Shown here piece by piece: positions 33,785 through 43,127 of a DNA stretch of 64,000 bases. Positions within the stretch are counted from its first letter, which is position 1, and each line of letters begins with the position of its first letter. A program made the translations under genes and the position numbers. The notes beneath the pieces were generated by a model. The model saw only the letters and a program-made list of their open reading frames with translations. It was not told where the DNA came from and made no database searches. This DNA is from Deltaproteobacteria bacterium IMCC39524 (lineage in GTDB: Bacteria; Desulfobacterota; Desulfuromonadia; Desulfuromonadales; BM103), in the NCBI GenBank assembly GCA_029667085.1, contig JARUHJ010000005.1, positions 1-64,000 on the forward strand. Reading direction: 5' to 3'.

Positions 33785-34789
33785 ATGGAAAACATTAGCT
33801 TCAAGGCCATGGTCGTAACGGAAGTCAAAGACAAACAATTTGTCCGTGAGATCAAGCAAAAGCATATTGATGATTTACCCGCGGGAGAAGTAATCATCAA
33901 CGTTCAATACTCATCCCTCAACTATAAAGATGCCCTCTCGGCCTCAGGCAACAAAGGCGTTACGAAAAGTTATCCCCATACACCAGGCATTGATGCCGCC
34001 GGTGTTGTCGCAGAAAGTAGCAGCCCTGAATTTAAGCCTGGAGAGCAGGTTCTGGTTACTGGTTACGATTTGGGAATGAACACCTCTGGAGGATACGCCG
34101 AATACATCCGCGTACCAGCGGTCTGGGTTGTAAAATTACCGAAGAACCTGACTTTACGTGAAAGTATGATCTATGGGACCGCCGGGTTTACTGCTGCCCT
34201 CTCCTGTTTCAAATTAATGAATAGCGGTGTCACCCCGGATAAGGGACCCGTCCTTGTGACAGGAGCTACGGGTGGCGTGGGCAGTATCGCCCTGTCGATC
34301 TTGGTGAAAAGCGGATACGATGTCGTTGCTGTTAACGGCATCATTGATGAAGCGGATTATCTTGTTGAGCTTGGCGCCAAAGAAGTCATTAGCATTGAAG
34401 AGGCCGATGATCAGAGTGGTCGGCCACTCCTCAGACCGCGCTGGGCCGGGGCCATAGATACAGTTGCCGGGAACATCCTCTCAACGGCGATCAAAACGAC
34501 CCAGTACGGTGGTTCAGTAACCTGCTGCGGCAATGTCGGATCGGCCGAACTCCACTCCTCGATCTTCCCTTTCATCATAAATGGGATCACTCTACTTGGC
34601 GTCGACTCAGTGAACTGCCCGGTCGATATGCGCATGAAGGTCTGGAACAAGGTCGCCTCCGATTGGAAGCTTGACCGTCTTGAGAAGATTACGACTGAAC
34701 TACCTTCCCTGGAAGCACTCGAAGAACGTATCGGGCTTATCCTGGAAGGGAAAAGTAGAGGCAGAGCAATTGTCAAGGTTTCAGGATAA
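33785..34789 (+). CDS. YhdH/YhfP-family (AcuI-like) NADPH oxidoreductase
   Basis: 334 residues, a zinc-free MDR protein. NYKDALSASGNKGVTKSYPH and TPGIDAAGVV are the YhdH/AcuI substrate-domain motifs; VTGATGGVGSIALSIL is the nucleotide-binding loop. AcuI members reduce acryloyl-CoA to propionyl-CoA with NADPH; others have unknown quinone-like substrates. AAGGAG precedes the ATG. It stands alone and ends before a tRNA-like repeat with a terminator. Confidence 0.9.
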   Translation: MENISFKAMVVTEVKDKQFVREIKQKHIDDLPAGEVIINVQYSSLNYKDALSASGNKGVTKSYPHTPGIDAAGVVAESSSPEFKPGEQVLVTGYDLGMNTSGGYAEYIRVPAVWVVKLPKNLTLRESMIYGTAGFTAALSCFKLMNSGVTPDKGPVLVTGATGGVGSIALSILVKSGYDVVAVNGIIDEADYLVELGAKEVISIEEADDQSGRPLLRPRWAGAIDTVAGNILSTAIKTTQYGGSVTCCGNVGSAELHSSIFPFIINGITLLGVDSVNCPVDMRMKVWNKVASDWKLDRLEKITTELPSLEALEERIGLILEGKSRGRAIVKVSG

Positions 34790-34809
34790 AAACGACTGCC
34801 CCCTTACAC

Positions 34810-34955
34810 GGCTCAGAAGCCTGGACGCAGAGAGAACGAAGCGCGTAGCCGAGCGAACGCTCCTGCTCCGAGAGCAGGGAGCCGCTGGCTCGAGTCTTAT
34901 CGTCCTAGCCAGTGTTGACATGGAGTGGTCTTCTAAGGGGGCGCTCTTTCTTTTT
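34810..34955 (+). repeat. Diverged tRNA-Pro 3' half + terminator (C4)
   Basis: CCTGGACGCAGAGAGAACGA and CGAACGC lead into CTGCTCCGAGAGCAGG (34863-34878), a worn T arm (GCTGGCTCGAGTC) and CGTCCTAGCCA (34901-34911). GAGTGGTC..GGGGGCGCTC with TTTCTTTTTG follows. The left flank matches the flank at 590-617 and 49190-49225, so flank and tRNA part spread together. Confidence 0.65.
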
Positions 34956-35172
34956 GTTCTCAGGTATATATCCGAGGCCCTATAGCTTCAGAGTAAAGCC
35001 GCCTTACATCCTAAAAAACAACTGTTTGGACAGTTATTTTTTGGCTATGTTTTTTAAAGAATTTGAGTGATGATAAGTTGTTGTCCCCCGCTAATCCAGA
35101 GGAATATCCGCGGCCCTGAGTTTTTAAAACAACCATGCACATGCGTGTGCCTTGCCCAGCTGATGGTGACAT

Positions 35173-35673
35173 ATGAGTAAAATACTTTCCCCCGAAGAAC
35201 TTGTTATTCGCATCATGACCATTGACGACCTGGCTGACGTTTTCCATCTCGGAGAACAGCTCTTCACGTCGGAATATTCTTCCAGCATGTACCGGACCTG
35301 GGACGAATATGAAATCACCACCCTGTTTAATTCGGACAGTGAACTCTGCATTGTTGCAGAGTTGAATGAGGAGGTTGTGGGCTTTGCCCTCGGCACCACC
35401 GTGGAGAAACACAACTCGGCCTGGAAATACGGTTATCTGGTCTGGATCGGAACCCGTCCCGGTTTGCAGAAATGCGGAGCAGGAAAAGCCCTGTTTGAAG
35501 AGATCAAGGATCGGATGATTGAGCAAGGGGTGCGCATGATCATCATCGACACAGACGCCGACAACGAGGCCGGCATCCATTTCTTTAAAAAACAGGGTTT
35601 TGACAACATCCAGCAACACGTTTACATGACCCTGAATCTTTCCAAGAAGCGGAAAAGACGGACAAAGGCTTGA
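35173..35673 (+). CDS. GNAT-family N-acetyltransferase
   Basis: 166 residues with the GNAT fold: LVIRIMTIDDLADVFHLGE at the start, VVGFALGTTVE as beta-4, the acetyl-CoA loop RPGLQKCGAGKALFEEI (Q/RxxGxG/A), and NEAGIHFFKKQGF near the end. The C-terminal tail KKRKRRTKA is basic. The acceptor substrate is unknown. It is followed after 2 nt by the M20 peptidase gene, so the two are probably one operon, perhaps acetylating and deacylating related amino compounds. Confidence 0.85.
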   Translation: MSKILSPEELVIRIMTIDDLADVFHLGEQLFTSEYSSSMYRTWDEYEITTLFNSDSELCIVAELNEEVVGFALGTTVEKHNSAWKYGYLVWIGTRPGLQKCGAGKALFEEIKDRMIEQGVRMIIIDTDADNEAGIHFFKKQGFDNIQQHVYMTLNLSKKRKRRTKA

Positions 35674-35675
35674 TA

Positions 35676-36797
35676 ATGAACAACTTACTAGAGCAGGTCT
35701 GGAAAGAGATCGACCCGCAGCGCCTGCGAAAGACGCTGATGGACATGATCGATATCTACTCCCCTTCAGGGAAAGAAGAGGACATCCAGCTTTACCTCGA
35801 AGATCGATTGACCATAGATGGAATTCAATTACGCCGCCAGGAGGTTGAGGAGGAGCGTTACAACCTGGTGGCCACTATGGGGCCCGGTGAGCCCTCTCTT
35901 TACCTGGTCGGACATGTCGATACGGTCGCTGCCTGGGATATCGACGAGTACGCTGCCGTCGAAGAATGGGGTGTTGTGCGCGGCCTGGGCAGTGCCGACA
36001 TGAAAGGCGGCTGCGCGGCGATGGTGGAGGCCTGGCTGGCGCTGGCGACCTTGCCTGAGGCCCAGCGCCCTTCGCTCGGATTACTGCTGGCGGTCGGCGA
36101 AGAGGAAAACGGTGATGGCAGCATGCGGTTTCTGCAGGAGCATTGTCCCGAGCGGGTGATTATCGGCGAACCGACGTCGATGTTGCCGGCCTTCAGCCAT
36201 TTTGGTTATATGGAAATATCCCTGGTCACCCAGGGTCGCCGTATCCACTCTTCGTTGCCAGAGCTCGGCCACAACGCAATCGAGTCGATGCTGCGGGTCT
36301 TATTGCTACTGGAGCGCTCGCCGTTGCTGGACCAGACCCCATCGAAACTGGTTTATTCGATCCGCGAGATGAGCTCATCGCGAGCGGGCTTCGTGGTGCC
36401 CGACCGCTGCGAGGCGATGATCGACCTGCACCTTTCTCCCGATACTGACCCGGCTGCTGTACGCCGTGACCTAGAAGCGCTTCTTGCCAAATCTCGACGA
36501 GCGATCAAGGGGCTGGAACTTGAGTTCGATTGCGCGTTCGAATCCGGGGGCTATCAACTGGGGCCTGATAAACAATTGTCAACGATTCTCGAAGAGGTTT
36601 ATCCACTACTCAACCTGCCTCTGGAATTTGTGCCGTTCCGCTCCCACTCCGATGGCAACCTCTTCTACCAGGCTGGCAGCAAACCGTTCATTCTTGGGCC
36701 GGGGTCACTGGAAACAGCACATACCGCCGATGAGCAGACCAGCCTGGCCGAGGTTGAAGCCGCTGCCCGTGTCTATGCGGCTCTGGCTCTCGGTTGA
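35676..36797 (+). CDS. M20-family metallopeptidase / deacylase
   Basis: 373 residues. Metal ligands in LVGHVDTV, GLGSADMKGG and GEEENGDG; the dimer (lid) domain lies about 170-285; the C-terminal half has FRSHSDGNLF and HTADEQ. The pattern fits ArgE/DapE/CPG2-type enzymes that remove an acyl group or split a dipeptide with two zinc ions. The exact substrate is unclear. The ATG at 35676 is 2 nt after the GNAT stop. Confidence 0.9.
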   Translation: MNNLLEQVWKEIDPQRLRKTLMDMIDIYSPSGKEEDIQLYLEDRLTIDGIQLRRQEVEEERYNLVATMGPGEPSLYLVGHVDTVAAWDIDEYAAVEEWGVVRGLGSADMKGGCAAMVEAWLALATLPEAQRPSLGLLLAVGEEENGDGSMRFLQEHCPERVIIGEPTSMLPAFSHFGYMEISLVTQGRRIHSSLPELGHNAIESMLRVLLLLERSPLLDQTPSKLVYSIREMSSSRAGFVVPDRCEAMIDLHLSPDTDPAAVRRDLEALLAKSRRAIKGLELEFDCAFESGGYQLGPDKQLSTILEEVYPLLNLPLEFVPFRSHSDGNLFYQAGSKPFILGPGSLETAHTADEQTSLAEVEAAARVYAALALG

Positions 36798-36833
36798 AAG
36801 TCAAATCAACCCCTCACTCATATTGGATGTGTT

Positions 36834-38198
36834 ATGCAGACTCCGGAGCTTAAAAAGCCATGGGAAGAGTTATCGGAACTGGTCGGGAGAGACGACCCGG
36901 AGCAGATTAACGATTTTCTGAACAGTATCAATCCCGCCGATACGGCGCTCGCGGTCTCTCGCCTGACGGCAACTGAGCAGAGTCGATTGTTGACCCTGCT
37001 TGAACCTGAAGACGCGGCCGAAGTCATTGAAGACATTTCCGATACCCAGGCTGCCGATCTCATTGAAGACCTCCCGCCGGAACAGGCGGCTGCCATCCTG
37101 GAAGAGCTGGACAGCGACCATATTGCCGACCTGCTCGGCGAACTTGATGAAGAGGATGCTCAAGCGATCATCGACCAGATGGATCCTGAGGAGGCCGAAG
37201 AAGCGCGGCAGTTTCTGACTTATTCTCCTGATACTGCAGGCGGTCTGATGCTCTCCGAATACCTCGACTTCCGTGCTGACCAGCGCGTCCAGGATGTCCT
37301 CGATGACCTGCAGGCCAACCGTGAGGAATACTCCGATTACAACGTCCAGTATCTCTATGTGACTGATGAAGACAACCGGCTGCAGGGTGTGTTGCGCATG
37401 CGCGATCTGCTCTTTCCCAGCCGCGATGCCAGGCTCAGCAGCCTGATGATCGGCAACCCCTACAAGGTGAGTGTCGACGCCTCGCTGGATGATTTACGCA
37501 ATTTTTTTGAAGAACACAACCTGTTTGGTGTTCCGGTCATTGATGCCGAGGCAAAACTGCTCGGCATCGTTCTGCCCGAGGCGGTAGAAGAAGCGCATCA
37601 GAAGCAGAGCACAAAGCAGTTCCTCGGTCTGTCCGGTATCGTAGGTGGCGAGGAGTTCCGTTCCATGCCCCTCTTGTCCCGGTCGGGACGCAGACTCTCC
37701 TGGCTGTCCCTGAATATCCTGCTGAACATCATCGCCGCCAGTGTCATCGCTCTCTATCAGGACACCCTCACGGCTGTCATAGCCTTGGCTGTTTTTCTGC
37801 CGATGGTCAGTGACATGAGCGGCTGCTCGGGAAACCAGGCGGTGGCTGTCAGTATGCGCGAGTTGTCTCTGGGGCTGGTGCGCCCTACGGAAATCATGCG
37901 GGTTCTTGGCAAGGAAATCAGTCTTGGCATCCTCAACGGCCTGGCTCTCGGGATTCTGCTCGGTGGCATTGCCTATCTCTGGAAAGGCAATCCATTTCTG
38001 GGTCTGGTGGTCGGCGGCGCTTTGGCCGTTAATACCGTCGTTGCCGTTTGCCTCGGCGGCTTGATCCCCCTGTTGCTGAAACGGATCAAGCTCGATCCGG
38101 CACTGGTTTCAAGCCCGCTGTTAACAACAGTTACCGATATGTGCGGTTTCTTCTTTGTCCTCAGTTTTGCTTCACTGCTACTTAACAGACTCCAGTAA
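36834..38198 (+). CDS. mgtE: Magnesium transporter MgtE
   Basis: 454 residues. An MgtE_N acidic helical domain (about 20-130, repeats such as LEPEDAAEVIEDI and LPPEQAAAILEEL), two CBS domains (about 140-255), a connecting helix, and five membrane helices from about 285 with the pore segment PMVSDMSGCSGNQAVAVSMRE (given in part). The N and CBS domains sense cytoplasmic Mg2+ and close the channel. It starts 36 nt after the M20 gene and may share its transcript; no M-box fits in that gap. Confidence 0.94.
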   Translation: MQTPELKKPWEELSELVGRDDPEQINDFLNSINPADTALAVSRLTATEQSRLLTLLEPEDAAEVIEDISDTQAADLIEDLPPEQAAAILEELDSDHIADLLGELDEEDAQAIIDQMDPEEAEEARQFLTYSPDTAGGLMLSEYLDFRADQRVQDVLDDLQANREEYSDYNVQYLYVTDEDNRLQGVLRMRDLLFPSRDARLSSLMIGNPYKVSVDASLDDLRNFFEEHNLFGVPVIDAEAKLLGIVLPEAVEEAHQKQSTKQFLGLSGIVGGEEFRSMPLLSRSGRRLSWLSLNILLNIIAASVIALYQDTLTAVIALAVFLPMVSDMSGCSGNQAVAVSMRELSLGLVRPTEIMRVLGKEISLGILNGLALGILLGGIAYLWKGNPFLGLVVGGALAVNTVVAVCLGGLIPLLLKRIKLDPALVSSPLLTTVTDMCGFFFVLSFASLLLNRLQ

Positions 38199-38327
38199 CC
38201 GCTCGGCAAGAGAATAGACCGACCCGGGCATGGTCTCTATCAAACAATGGTCTCAAGCGCTTCAGTGTTCCTTACCCAGCCGGCTAACTTCGACGGCTCT
38301 TTCACTGCAACAACCTTGAATTCGTGA

Positions 38328-38430
38328 ACCGGTCGCAAGTTCAAATCTTGTCACCCCGACCGGTATGTACATGGAGCGACCTTTTCGGGGTCGCTCTTAA
38401 TTTTTGTCTCCGGGGCTTCTCTGGGGCATT
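38328..38430 (+). repeat. tRNA-Pro T arm/acceptor + terminator + core fragment (C5)
   Basis: GGTCGCAAGTTCAAATCTTG then TCACCCCGACCG (38341-38362) is the 3' end of the tRNA-Pro repeat with CCA changed to CCG. Terminator GAGCGACC (38374-38381) / GGTCGCTC (38389-38396). A short core piece (CTCCGGGGCTTCTCTGGGGC) follows. It lies after mgtE, though about 130 bp away. Confidence 0.7.
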
Positions 38431-38592
38431 TACGACAATCGTACGAACAATGACATCGTAACAGCCTGCACACCCACCAAAACATTTGACTGAACACACT
38501 AAAATGTATTAATTTATTCAGGGTCCGAGTTTGTCCTTAGATGTACGCCTAAAGATTTGTGGCGATTAGATTATTCAATCCAGGGGGTGAAA

Positions 38593-39336
38593 ATGAAAAA
38601 TATTTTGCTGTTTCTTTCGGCAAGTATTTTATTTGTCTTGGTGACTTCAGGCCTTTCCGTTGCGAAAAACGGCTATCACGATATCGATGCAACCGGCGTG
38701 AAAGCAATGATGGACAAAGACGAGGCGCTTGTTATCTTTCCGTTGAGTCCAATGGAATATGAGCACAAACATATCAAGGGCTCTATCAACATCATTCCGG
38801 CAATGATGGAATATGAGCTGCCTGTCGACAAAAGAAAACCGCTTATATTCTATTGTCTTGGCGTTAAATGCGTTGCTTCCTGGCGAGCGGCTGAGAAAGC
38901 TGTGGAGCTTGGATATGAAAATGTTTACGCCTTCCGAGAGGGTCTCCCCAGTTGGGAGAAAGCTGGCTATCCTTTGGAAAGCACGAATACTTTACCCGAG
39001 GTCGAAGTAAAGAAGATCTCAACTGAAGAGCTATCAAAGCTACTGGATACAGAGGATGTACTCCTGCTTGACATCAACCTCGAAGAAGACGCAAACAAGT
39101 TTCATATCAATCATGCGAAGCGAAAGCATATTCCTCTCGACAATCTTAATGTCAATCTATCGCAACTCCCTAAAAACAAAAAAATTGCGATTATGTGTTT
39201 AAAAGGAAAACGCTCAGAAACCGCAGCAAGATATTTGGTTGGTAAAGGGTATATGCATGTTGTGGTGGTAGAGGGTGGTCTCCAGCAATGGATTCTTGAA
39301 GGACGACCTGTCCAACAGGAGGTTGCGTCCAACTGA
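38593..39336 (+). CDS. Exported protein with two rhodanese-like domains
   Basis: 247 residues. Signal peptide about 1-22 (ILLFLSASILFVLVTSGLSV). Rhodanese domain 1 (about 25-130) has FYCLGVKCVASWRA as its active-site loop, and domain 2 (about 140-240) has IMCLKGKRSETAARYL. Both keep the catalytic Cys, so both may carry persulfide sulfur in the periplasm. Domain 1 has a second Cys in its loop. ATG 38593 has AGGGGGTG upstream. No sulfur gene stands next to it; the substrate is unknown. Confidence 0.85.
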   Translation: MKNILLFLSASILFVLVTSGLSVAKNGYHDIDATGVKAMMDKDEALVIFPLSPMEYEHKHIKGSINIIPAMMEYELPVDKRKPLIFYCLGVKCVASWRAAEKAVELGYENVYAFREGLPSWEKAGYPLESTNTLPEVEVKKISTEELSKLLDTEDVLLLDINLEEDANKFHINHAKRKHIPLDNLNVNLSQLPKNKKIAIMCLKGKRSETAARYLVGKGYMHVVVVEGGLQQWILEGRPVQQEVASN

Positions 39337-39404
39337 GAAGCAACTCGCTTAACGATAAGGGCTTGCTTTAAACATTCCCATTGATTGAATTACAGCAACA
39401 ATCA

Positions 39405-39575
39405 CATAACTTCAATCCTGCCCCAGCCCTCCCGGCAAGCCGGTTGCTTAACCTGTTGACGTTTTTCTAATTAAACTCAGGCGGCAATATCGCAAACTAA
39501 AGCCCTCAGGATTTTTCTGGGGGCTTTTTCAATTCCACAATTCTGTCTCCCCTCCCGCTCCCAAGTTTTCCGCCA
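39405..39575 (+). repeat. Terminators and C-rich linker of the repeat family (B8)
   Basis: CCCCAGCCCTCCCGGCAAGC at 39420, then at about 39506 a terminator AAGCCCTCAG..CTGGGGGCTTTTTC followed by the linker AATTCCACAATTCTGTCTCC and CCTCCCGCTCCCAAG. The core is absent. Confidence 0.6.
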
Positions 39576-39701
39576 GTTGCTAGTATGAAAATGGCTGTAC
39601 ATAAATACAGCACTAAACTATATTGGCAAGCATTAATTGTTTTTTACTAACATTAATCTCTAGAAGCTAAGATCAGGCCGGTTTCCAACGAGAGGCTTTC
39701 C

Positions 39702-41174
39702 ATGGGTTTCAGTAAAGATCAACTCTTAGCAGCTCTGTCTAAAAAACAGATCATGGGAACAATCCCTAGTGGGTTCTTTATTGTCGATGACAAACGCAAT
39801 GTTGTCTATTGGAACAAGGAAGCAGAAAGGATAACCGGATACCCTTCAGCAGAGATCGTCGGTCAGCGCTGTTCTATCCTTGAAGGGATTGAATGTGGAC
39901 GTGGCTGCGGTCTTTATGACGCCGACACCCCGGAGAAACCGATTATTGGCGCTGAATGTCATATCCGTACCAGGGAAGGAAATAAGATTGTCATCAGCAA
40001 AAACATTGATTTCCTACACCTGGATGGTGAGATGGTTGGCGGCATCGAAACCTTTATTGATATTACGTCTCAAAAAGTAATGGAGAGCCAGCTTCGTGTT
40101 CATAGTGAGCAACTCGAAGAGGCGGTTGAACGTCGTACTTCGGCACTGCAGGAGGAAAGAGCTGCATTACTCTCAATCCTCGATGGCATGACTGATTTGG
40201 CTTACATCGTCACTGCCGACTTGCGTATTGATTTCTTTAACAAGGCCATGGAAAAAGTCTTTGGCTCAAAAAAAGGGGCAAGATGTTATGACGTTATTCA
40301 TGGTCGTGAAAAACCTTGTGAGGATTGCCCCTGGGAAAAGATTATTTCCGGCAACGTTGTAGAAGAACGTGATTTCAATCAGGACAGCCATACCTATGAA
40401 GTCATCCATTCGCCCGTTTATGGGTATCGGGGTGAAATCCAGAAACTCGCAGTCTGTCGGGATGTTACCGGGCGCAAAGAGGCCGCAGAAAAGTTGATGA
40501 ATGTGAATAAGCAGCTTGAATCTTTTGCCCACACCGTGTCGCACGATCTGCGGTCACCTCTTACTGGAGTCACATGTTATACCGAGCTCATCAAGGATAA
40601 ATATGGAGACGTGCTCAAAGGTGACGGGCTTTTCATGTTGAAAGAGGTCGAAACTCAAGCTGCTCGCATGTTGAGCATCATCGAGGACATGTTGTGTTTT
40701 TCGACAGCTGAACACATCGAGCCAACAAACACGCCTGTCAACACGAACGAAATAGTAAAGCAAGTACTGCTCGACAATAGGTTCGAGATTGATGCAAAGA
40801 AAGTGCTTGTCTCTGCTGGTGAACTGCCTAAGTTGAAAATCCCTGAAACCCTGCTGTATGAGTTGATCAGCAATGTACTATTGAATGCGGTACGTTATGG
40901 CTGTAAAGAGGGTGGTCTGATAGAAATTTTGGGCGAAACGAACAGTAGACACCAGGCTCTCATTGTCCTTGATCACGGACCGGGTATTCCGGAACAGGAA
41001 CGAAAGTCTGTCTTTGAGGTCTTTGTTCGCGGGTCGACTTCTCGCGACACTGTAGGCACAGGCATTGGGTTGGCCACGGTTAACAAGATCACAGACAGGT
41101 TCAAGGGAGAGGTCCGGTTAGAAGAAACTCCAGGGGGCGGATGTACGGTAAAACTTCTGTTCCCTGCTGATTGA
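39702..41174 (+). CDS. Soluble PAS-PAS sensor histidine kinase
   Basis: 490 residues, no membrane helix. PAS 1 about 17-130 (GFFIVDDKRNVVYWNKEAER, ITGYPSAEIVGQ) includes CSILEGIECGRGC, a Cys-rich loop that may hold a redox or metal group. A coiled coil joins it to PAS 2 about 150-255, with CEDCPW. HisKA has SHDLRSPLTG, and the HATPase has N box ELISNVLLNAVRYG, DHGPGIPE and GTGIGLATV. No response regulator is adjacent. The two Cys motifs suggest redox sensing; that is inference. Confidence 0.88.
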   Translation: MGFSKDQLLAALSKKQIMGTIPSGFFIVDDKRNVVYWNKEAERITGYPSAEIVGQRCSILEGIECGRGCGLYDADTPEKPIIGAECHIRTREGNKIVISKNIDFLHLDGEMVGGIETFIDITSQKVMESQLRVHSEQLEEAVERRTSALQEERAALLSILDGMTDLAYIVTADLRIDFFNKAMEKVFGSKKGARCYDVIHGREKPCEDCPWEKIISGNVVEERDFNQDSHTYEVIHSPVYGYRGEIQKLAVCRDVTGRKEAAEKLMNVNKQLESFAHTVSHDLRSPLTGVTCYTELIKDKYGDVLKGDGLFMLKEVETQAARMLSIIEDMLCFSTAEHIEPTNTPVNTNEIVKQVLLDNRFEIDAKKVLVSAGELPKLKIPETLLYELISNVLLNAVRYGCKEGGLIEILGETNSRHQALIVLDHGPGIPEQERKSVFEVFVRGSTSRDTVGTGIGLATVNKITDRFKGEVRLEETPGGGCTVKLLFPAD

Positions 41175-41225
41175 AACTGTAGAGAAAGAGAAGAGTTTTC
41201 GAGCTTTATCAGAAATGAGCTCTCT

Positions 41226-41402
41226 CTATGCCGGTGTCCAGTAACAGCGCTTTGGCGAAACAATCTTTTCTTCTTTTTTCAGCTTAGTCATTGCTTTGTC
41301 GACATCCTCACGGTCAAGGCCTCCAAGTTCAGCTATTTTCCCGGCATTGAGAGGTTCACCTTCTGAACGCATGACTTCTGGAACTTTTTCTGTAACATCC
41401 AT
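41226..41402 (-). CDS. 58-aa winged-helix DNA-binding-type protein
   Basis: Read on the minus strand from ATG at 41402 to TAG at 41226. The sequence is one helix-turn-helix unit: VPEVMRSEGEPLNAGKIAEL, then LDREDVDKAMTKLKKEEKI, then a wing ending PKRCYWTPA. The pattern fits small MarR-like or FeoC-like winged helices; I recall similar very short proteins ending KRCYY/WxP in deltaproteobacteria. GGA stands about 9 nt before the start. It converges with the PAS kinase gene. Whether it binds DNA is inference. Confidence 0.7.
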   Translation of the reverse strand: MDVTEKVPEVMRSEGEPLNAGKIAELGGLDREDVDKAMTKLKKEEKIVSPKRCYWTPA

Positions 41403-41531
41403 GACAGATTTCCTATATTTAAGTCTAAACTACCTGCAAGCCACAAGGCATACCCCCCTTTACGGCCCATTACTACTTCAAAGAATTGTCAAACCAATGC
41501 AAACCAGAACTGAGCTAAGAAATTTCCCAAA

Positions 41532-41622
41532 GGATTCGGCAGCAGGGTGTCGTTGGTTCGAATCCAGTCATTCCGACCAGCATTTACGAGGAGACCGACC
41601 CGGGGGCGCTCTTTCTTTTTGC
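41532..41622 (+). repeat. tRNA 3'-half-like repeat + terminator (C6)
   Basis: AAGGATTCGGCAGCAGGGTG, T arm GTTGGTTCGAATCCAGTC and CATTCCGACCA ending at 41579. The T arm differs from the other copies but still pairs (TTGG/CCAG). A terminator-like GACCGACCCGGGGGCGCTC with TTTCTTTTTG follows. Confidence 0.65.
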
Positions 41623-41798
41623 TCTCAGGCATTTTCATGGACAGAACGTTACCGGGAAGAACCTTCAAGAGAAGCACTCCCACTCCCCTGATTATCTTTG
41701 GTTAAATTGATTTTTCTAACCCCGGTAGTATCCTTCACGAGTAGTCAAAAGATAACGTTTGATGGCGAAAACACTCAATAAAACTTTTAGGAGGTCAA

Positions 41799-42623
41799 AT
41801 GGAAAACAAATTACAGGACAGCGGGCAGTATGTTGATACGTTGATCAACATGTTTGTGGTCTGGGGACCTAAGTTGGTTGGCGCGATTCTGGCGCTGCTC
41901 ATCGGACTCTGGCTGGCAAATATGATTGCAGGCGGATTGAGCCGGAGGATGGAAAAGAGCGCAGTTGACCCATCTCTCAGGCCATTCCTCACGAGCCTTG
42001 TGTCTACACTGCTCAAAATATTGGTTGTAGTGAGTGTCTTGGGGATGGTTGGCATTCAGATGACCTCATTCATTGCTATCCTTGGTGCAGCCGGCCTGGC
42101 TGTCGGAATGGCACTCTCGGGGACTCTGCAGAATTTCGCTGGCGGCGTCATGATTCTTATATTCAAGCCATTCAAGGTCGGCGACGTCATTGAGGCTCAA
42201 GGTTATACCGGTGCTGTTAATGCCATCCAGATATTCAACACAATTCTCAAAACTCCTGACAACAAAACCGTTATAATTCCTAACGGAGGGCTTTCAACAT
42301 CCTCTATGGTAAATTATTCCACGGAGCCGACCAGAAGGGTGGACTGGACCTTCGGCATTGCTTACGGCGATGACATCGACAAAGCAAAACAGGTCTTAAG
42401 CGAGCTGCTCACCTCCAACGAGAAGGTGTTACAGGATCCGGCACCATTTATTGAATTGGGAGAACTGGCCGACAGTTCAGTGAATTTTACTGTCAGAGCC
42501 TGGGTTAACGCAGCCGATTACTGGGCTGTACATTTTTACATGTTGGAGAAAGTCTATCGGGGATTCGGTGAAGCAGGTTTGAACATTCCTTTTCCACAAA
42601 TGGATGTTCACCTGGACAAATAG
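41799..42623 (+). CDS. mscS: Small-conductance mechanosensitive channel MscS
   Basis: 274 residues, the normal MscS size. Three membrane helices; pore helix TM3 reads ILGAAGLAVGMALSGTLQNF with the Ala/Gly packing pattern; then FKVGDVIEAQG and the beta domain; the C-terminal end is LNIPFPQMDVHL. It releases solutes after osmotic downshock. AGGAGG stands before the ATG. A perfect terminator palindrome follows at 42653-42672. Confidence 0.94.
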   Translation: MENKLQDSGQYVDTLINMFVVWGPKLVGAILALLIGLWLANMIAGGLSRRMEKSAVDPSLRPFLTSLVSTLLKILVVVSVLGMVGIQMTSFIAILGAAGLAVGMALSGTLQNFAGGVMILIFKPFKVGDVIEAQGYTGAVNAIQIFNTILKTPDNKTVIIPNGGLSTSSMVNYSTEPTRRVDWTFGIAYGDDIDKAKQVLSELLTSNEKVLQDPAPFIELGELADSSVNFTVRAWVNAADYWAVHFYMLEKVYRGFGEAGLNIPFPQMDVHLDK

Positions 42624-42652
42624 AATTGAATCACGAGGAAGAGTATATTCAA

Positions 42653-42672
42653 GGCCGGGTTATAACCCGGCC
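42653..42672. terminator. Bidirectional terminator between mscS and yegP
   Basis: GGCCGGGTTATAACCCGGCC is a perfect 20-base palindrome followed by CTTTTGTTTTG on the + strand. The yegP gene converges from the other side. Confidence 0.85.
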
Positions 42673-42701
42673 CTTTTGTTTTGCTCTGAAGCTATCTCTA
42701 C

Positions 42702-43037
42702 CTAGGCGGTTGTGTCATCCACCTTGGCATCAGGTGCATTAGTTTTGACAGAAGCAATTCCGTTCTCCATAGCAGAGTTACCGGAATAATATTCGCTCCG
42801 GCCAATTTCCTGCCCGTTGGTTGCTTTCAGGATGAAATATGGTTCTCCCTTGGAGTTCGCCTTAACTTCAAAAGCCCCCTCGCGGCTGGCATTTTTGCGC
42901 ACCGATTCAATGCCGTTTTCGGCACTCGACTTCTGTTTGTAGAGCTCACTGGTTAGAATAACCTGGCCATTTGCCGCCTTCAGGTTGAACATGAATTGAC
43001 CGTCTTTTGCTTTTTTTAACTCAAATTTAGCTGCCAT
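42702..43037 (-). CDS. yegP: YegP-type DUF1508 protein (tandem repeat)
   Basis: 111 residues formed by two copies of the DUF1508 unit: FELKKAKDGQFMFNLKAANG with SSAENGIESVRKNA, and FEVKANSKGEPYFILKATNG with SAMENGIASVKTNA. YegP-like proteins are small, soluble and of unknown function. AAGGAGAC stands before the ATG. It follows the HerA-like gene on the same strand with a gap of 90 nt. Confidence 0.92.
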   Translation of the reverse strand: MAAKFELKKAKDGQFMFNLKAANGQVILTSELYKQKSSAENGIESVRKNASREGAFEVKANSKGEPYFILKATNGQEIGRSEYYSGNSAMENGIASVKTNAPDAKVDDTTA

Positions 43038-43127
43038 CAGACTGTCTCCTTTCTTGTTCTGCCTTCGTTAACCCCTTTGGTCACAAATGTGAATTTCAAA
43101 TAGCACCAATTTGCCTCTCGCCTGCTT

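Noticed and set aside
35011-35619. Minus-strand reading frame of 202 codons
   Set aside because: It overlaps the GNAT gene, whose acetyl-CoA motif is clear; the antisense translation shows no family pattern.
39640-39690. Sigma-54 promoter before the PAS kinase
   Set aside because: TTGGCAAGCATTAATTG has the GG but lacks the GC at the -12 position.
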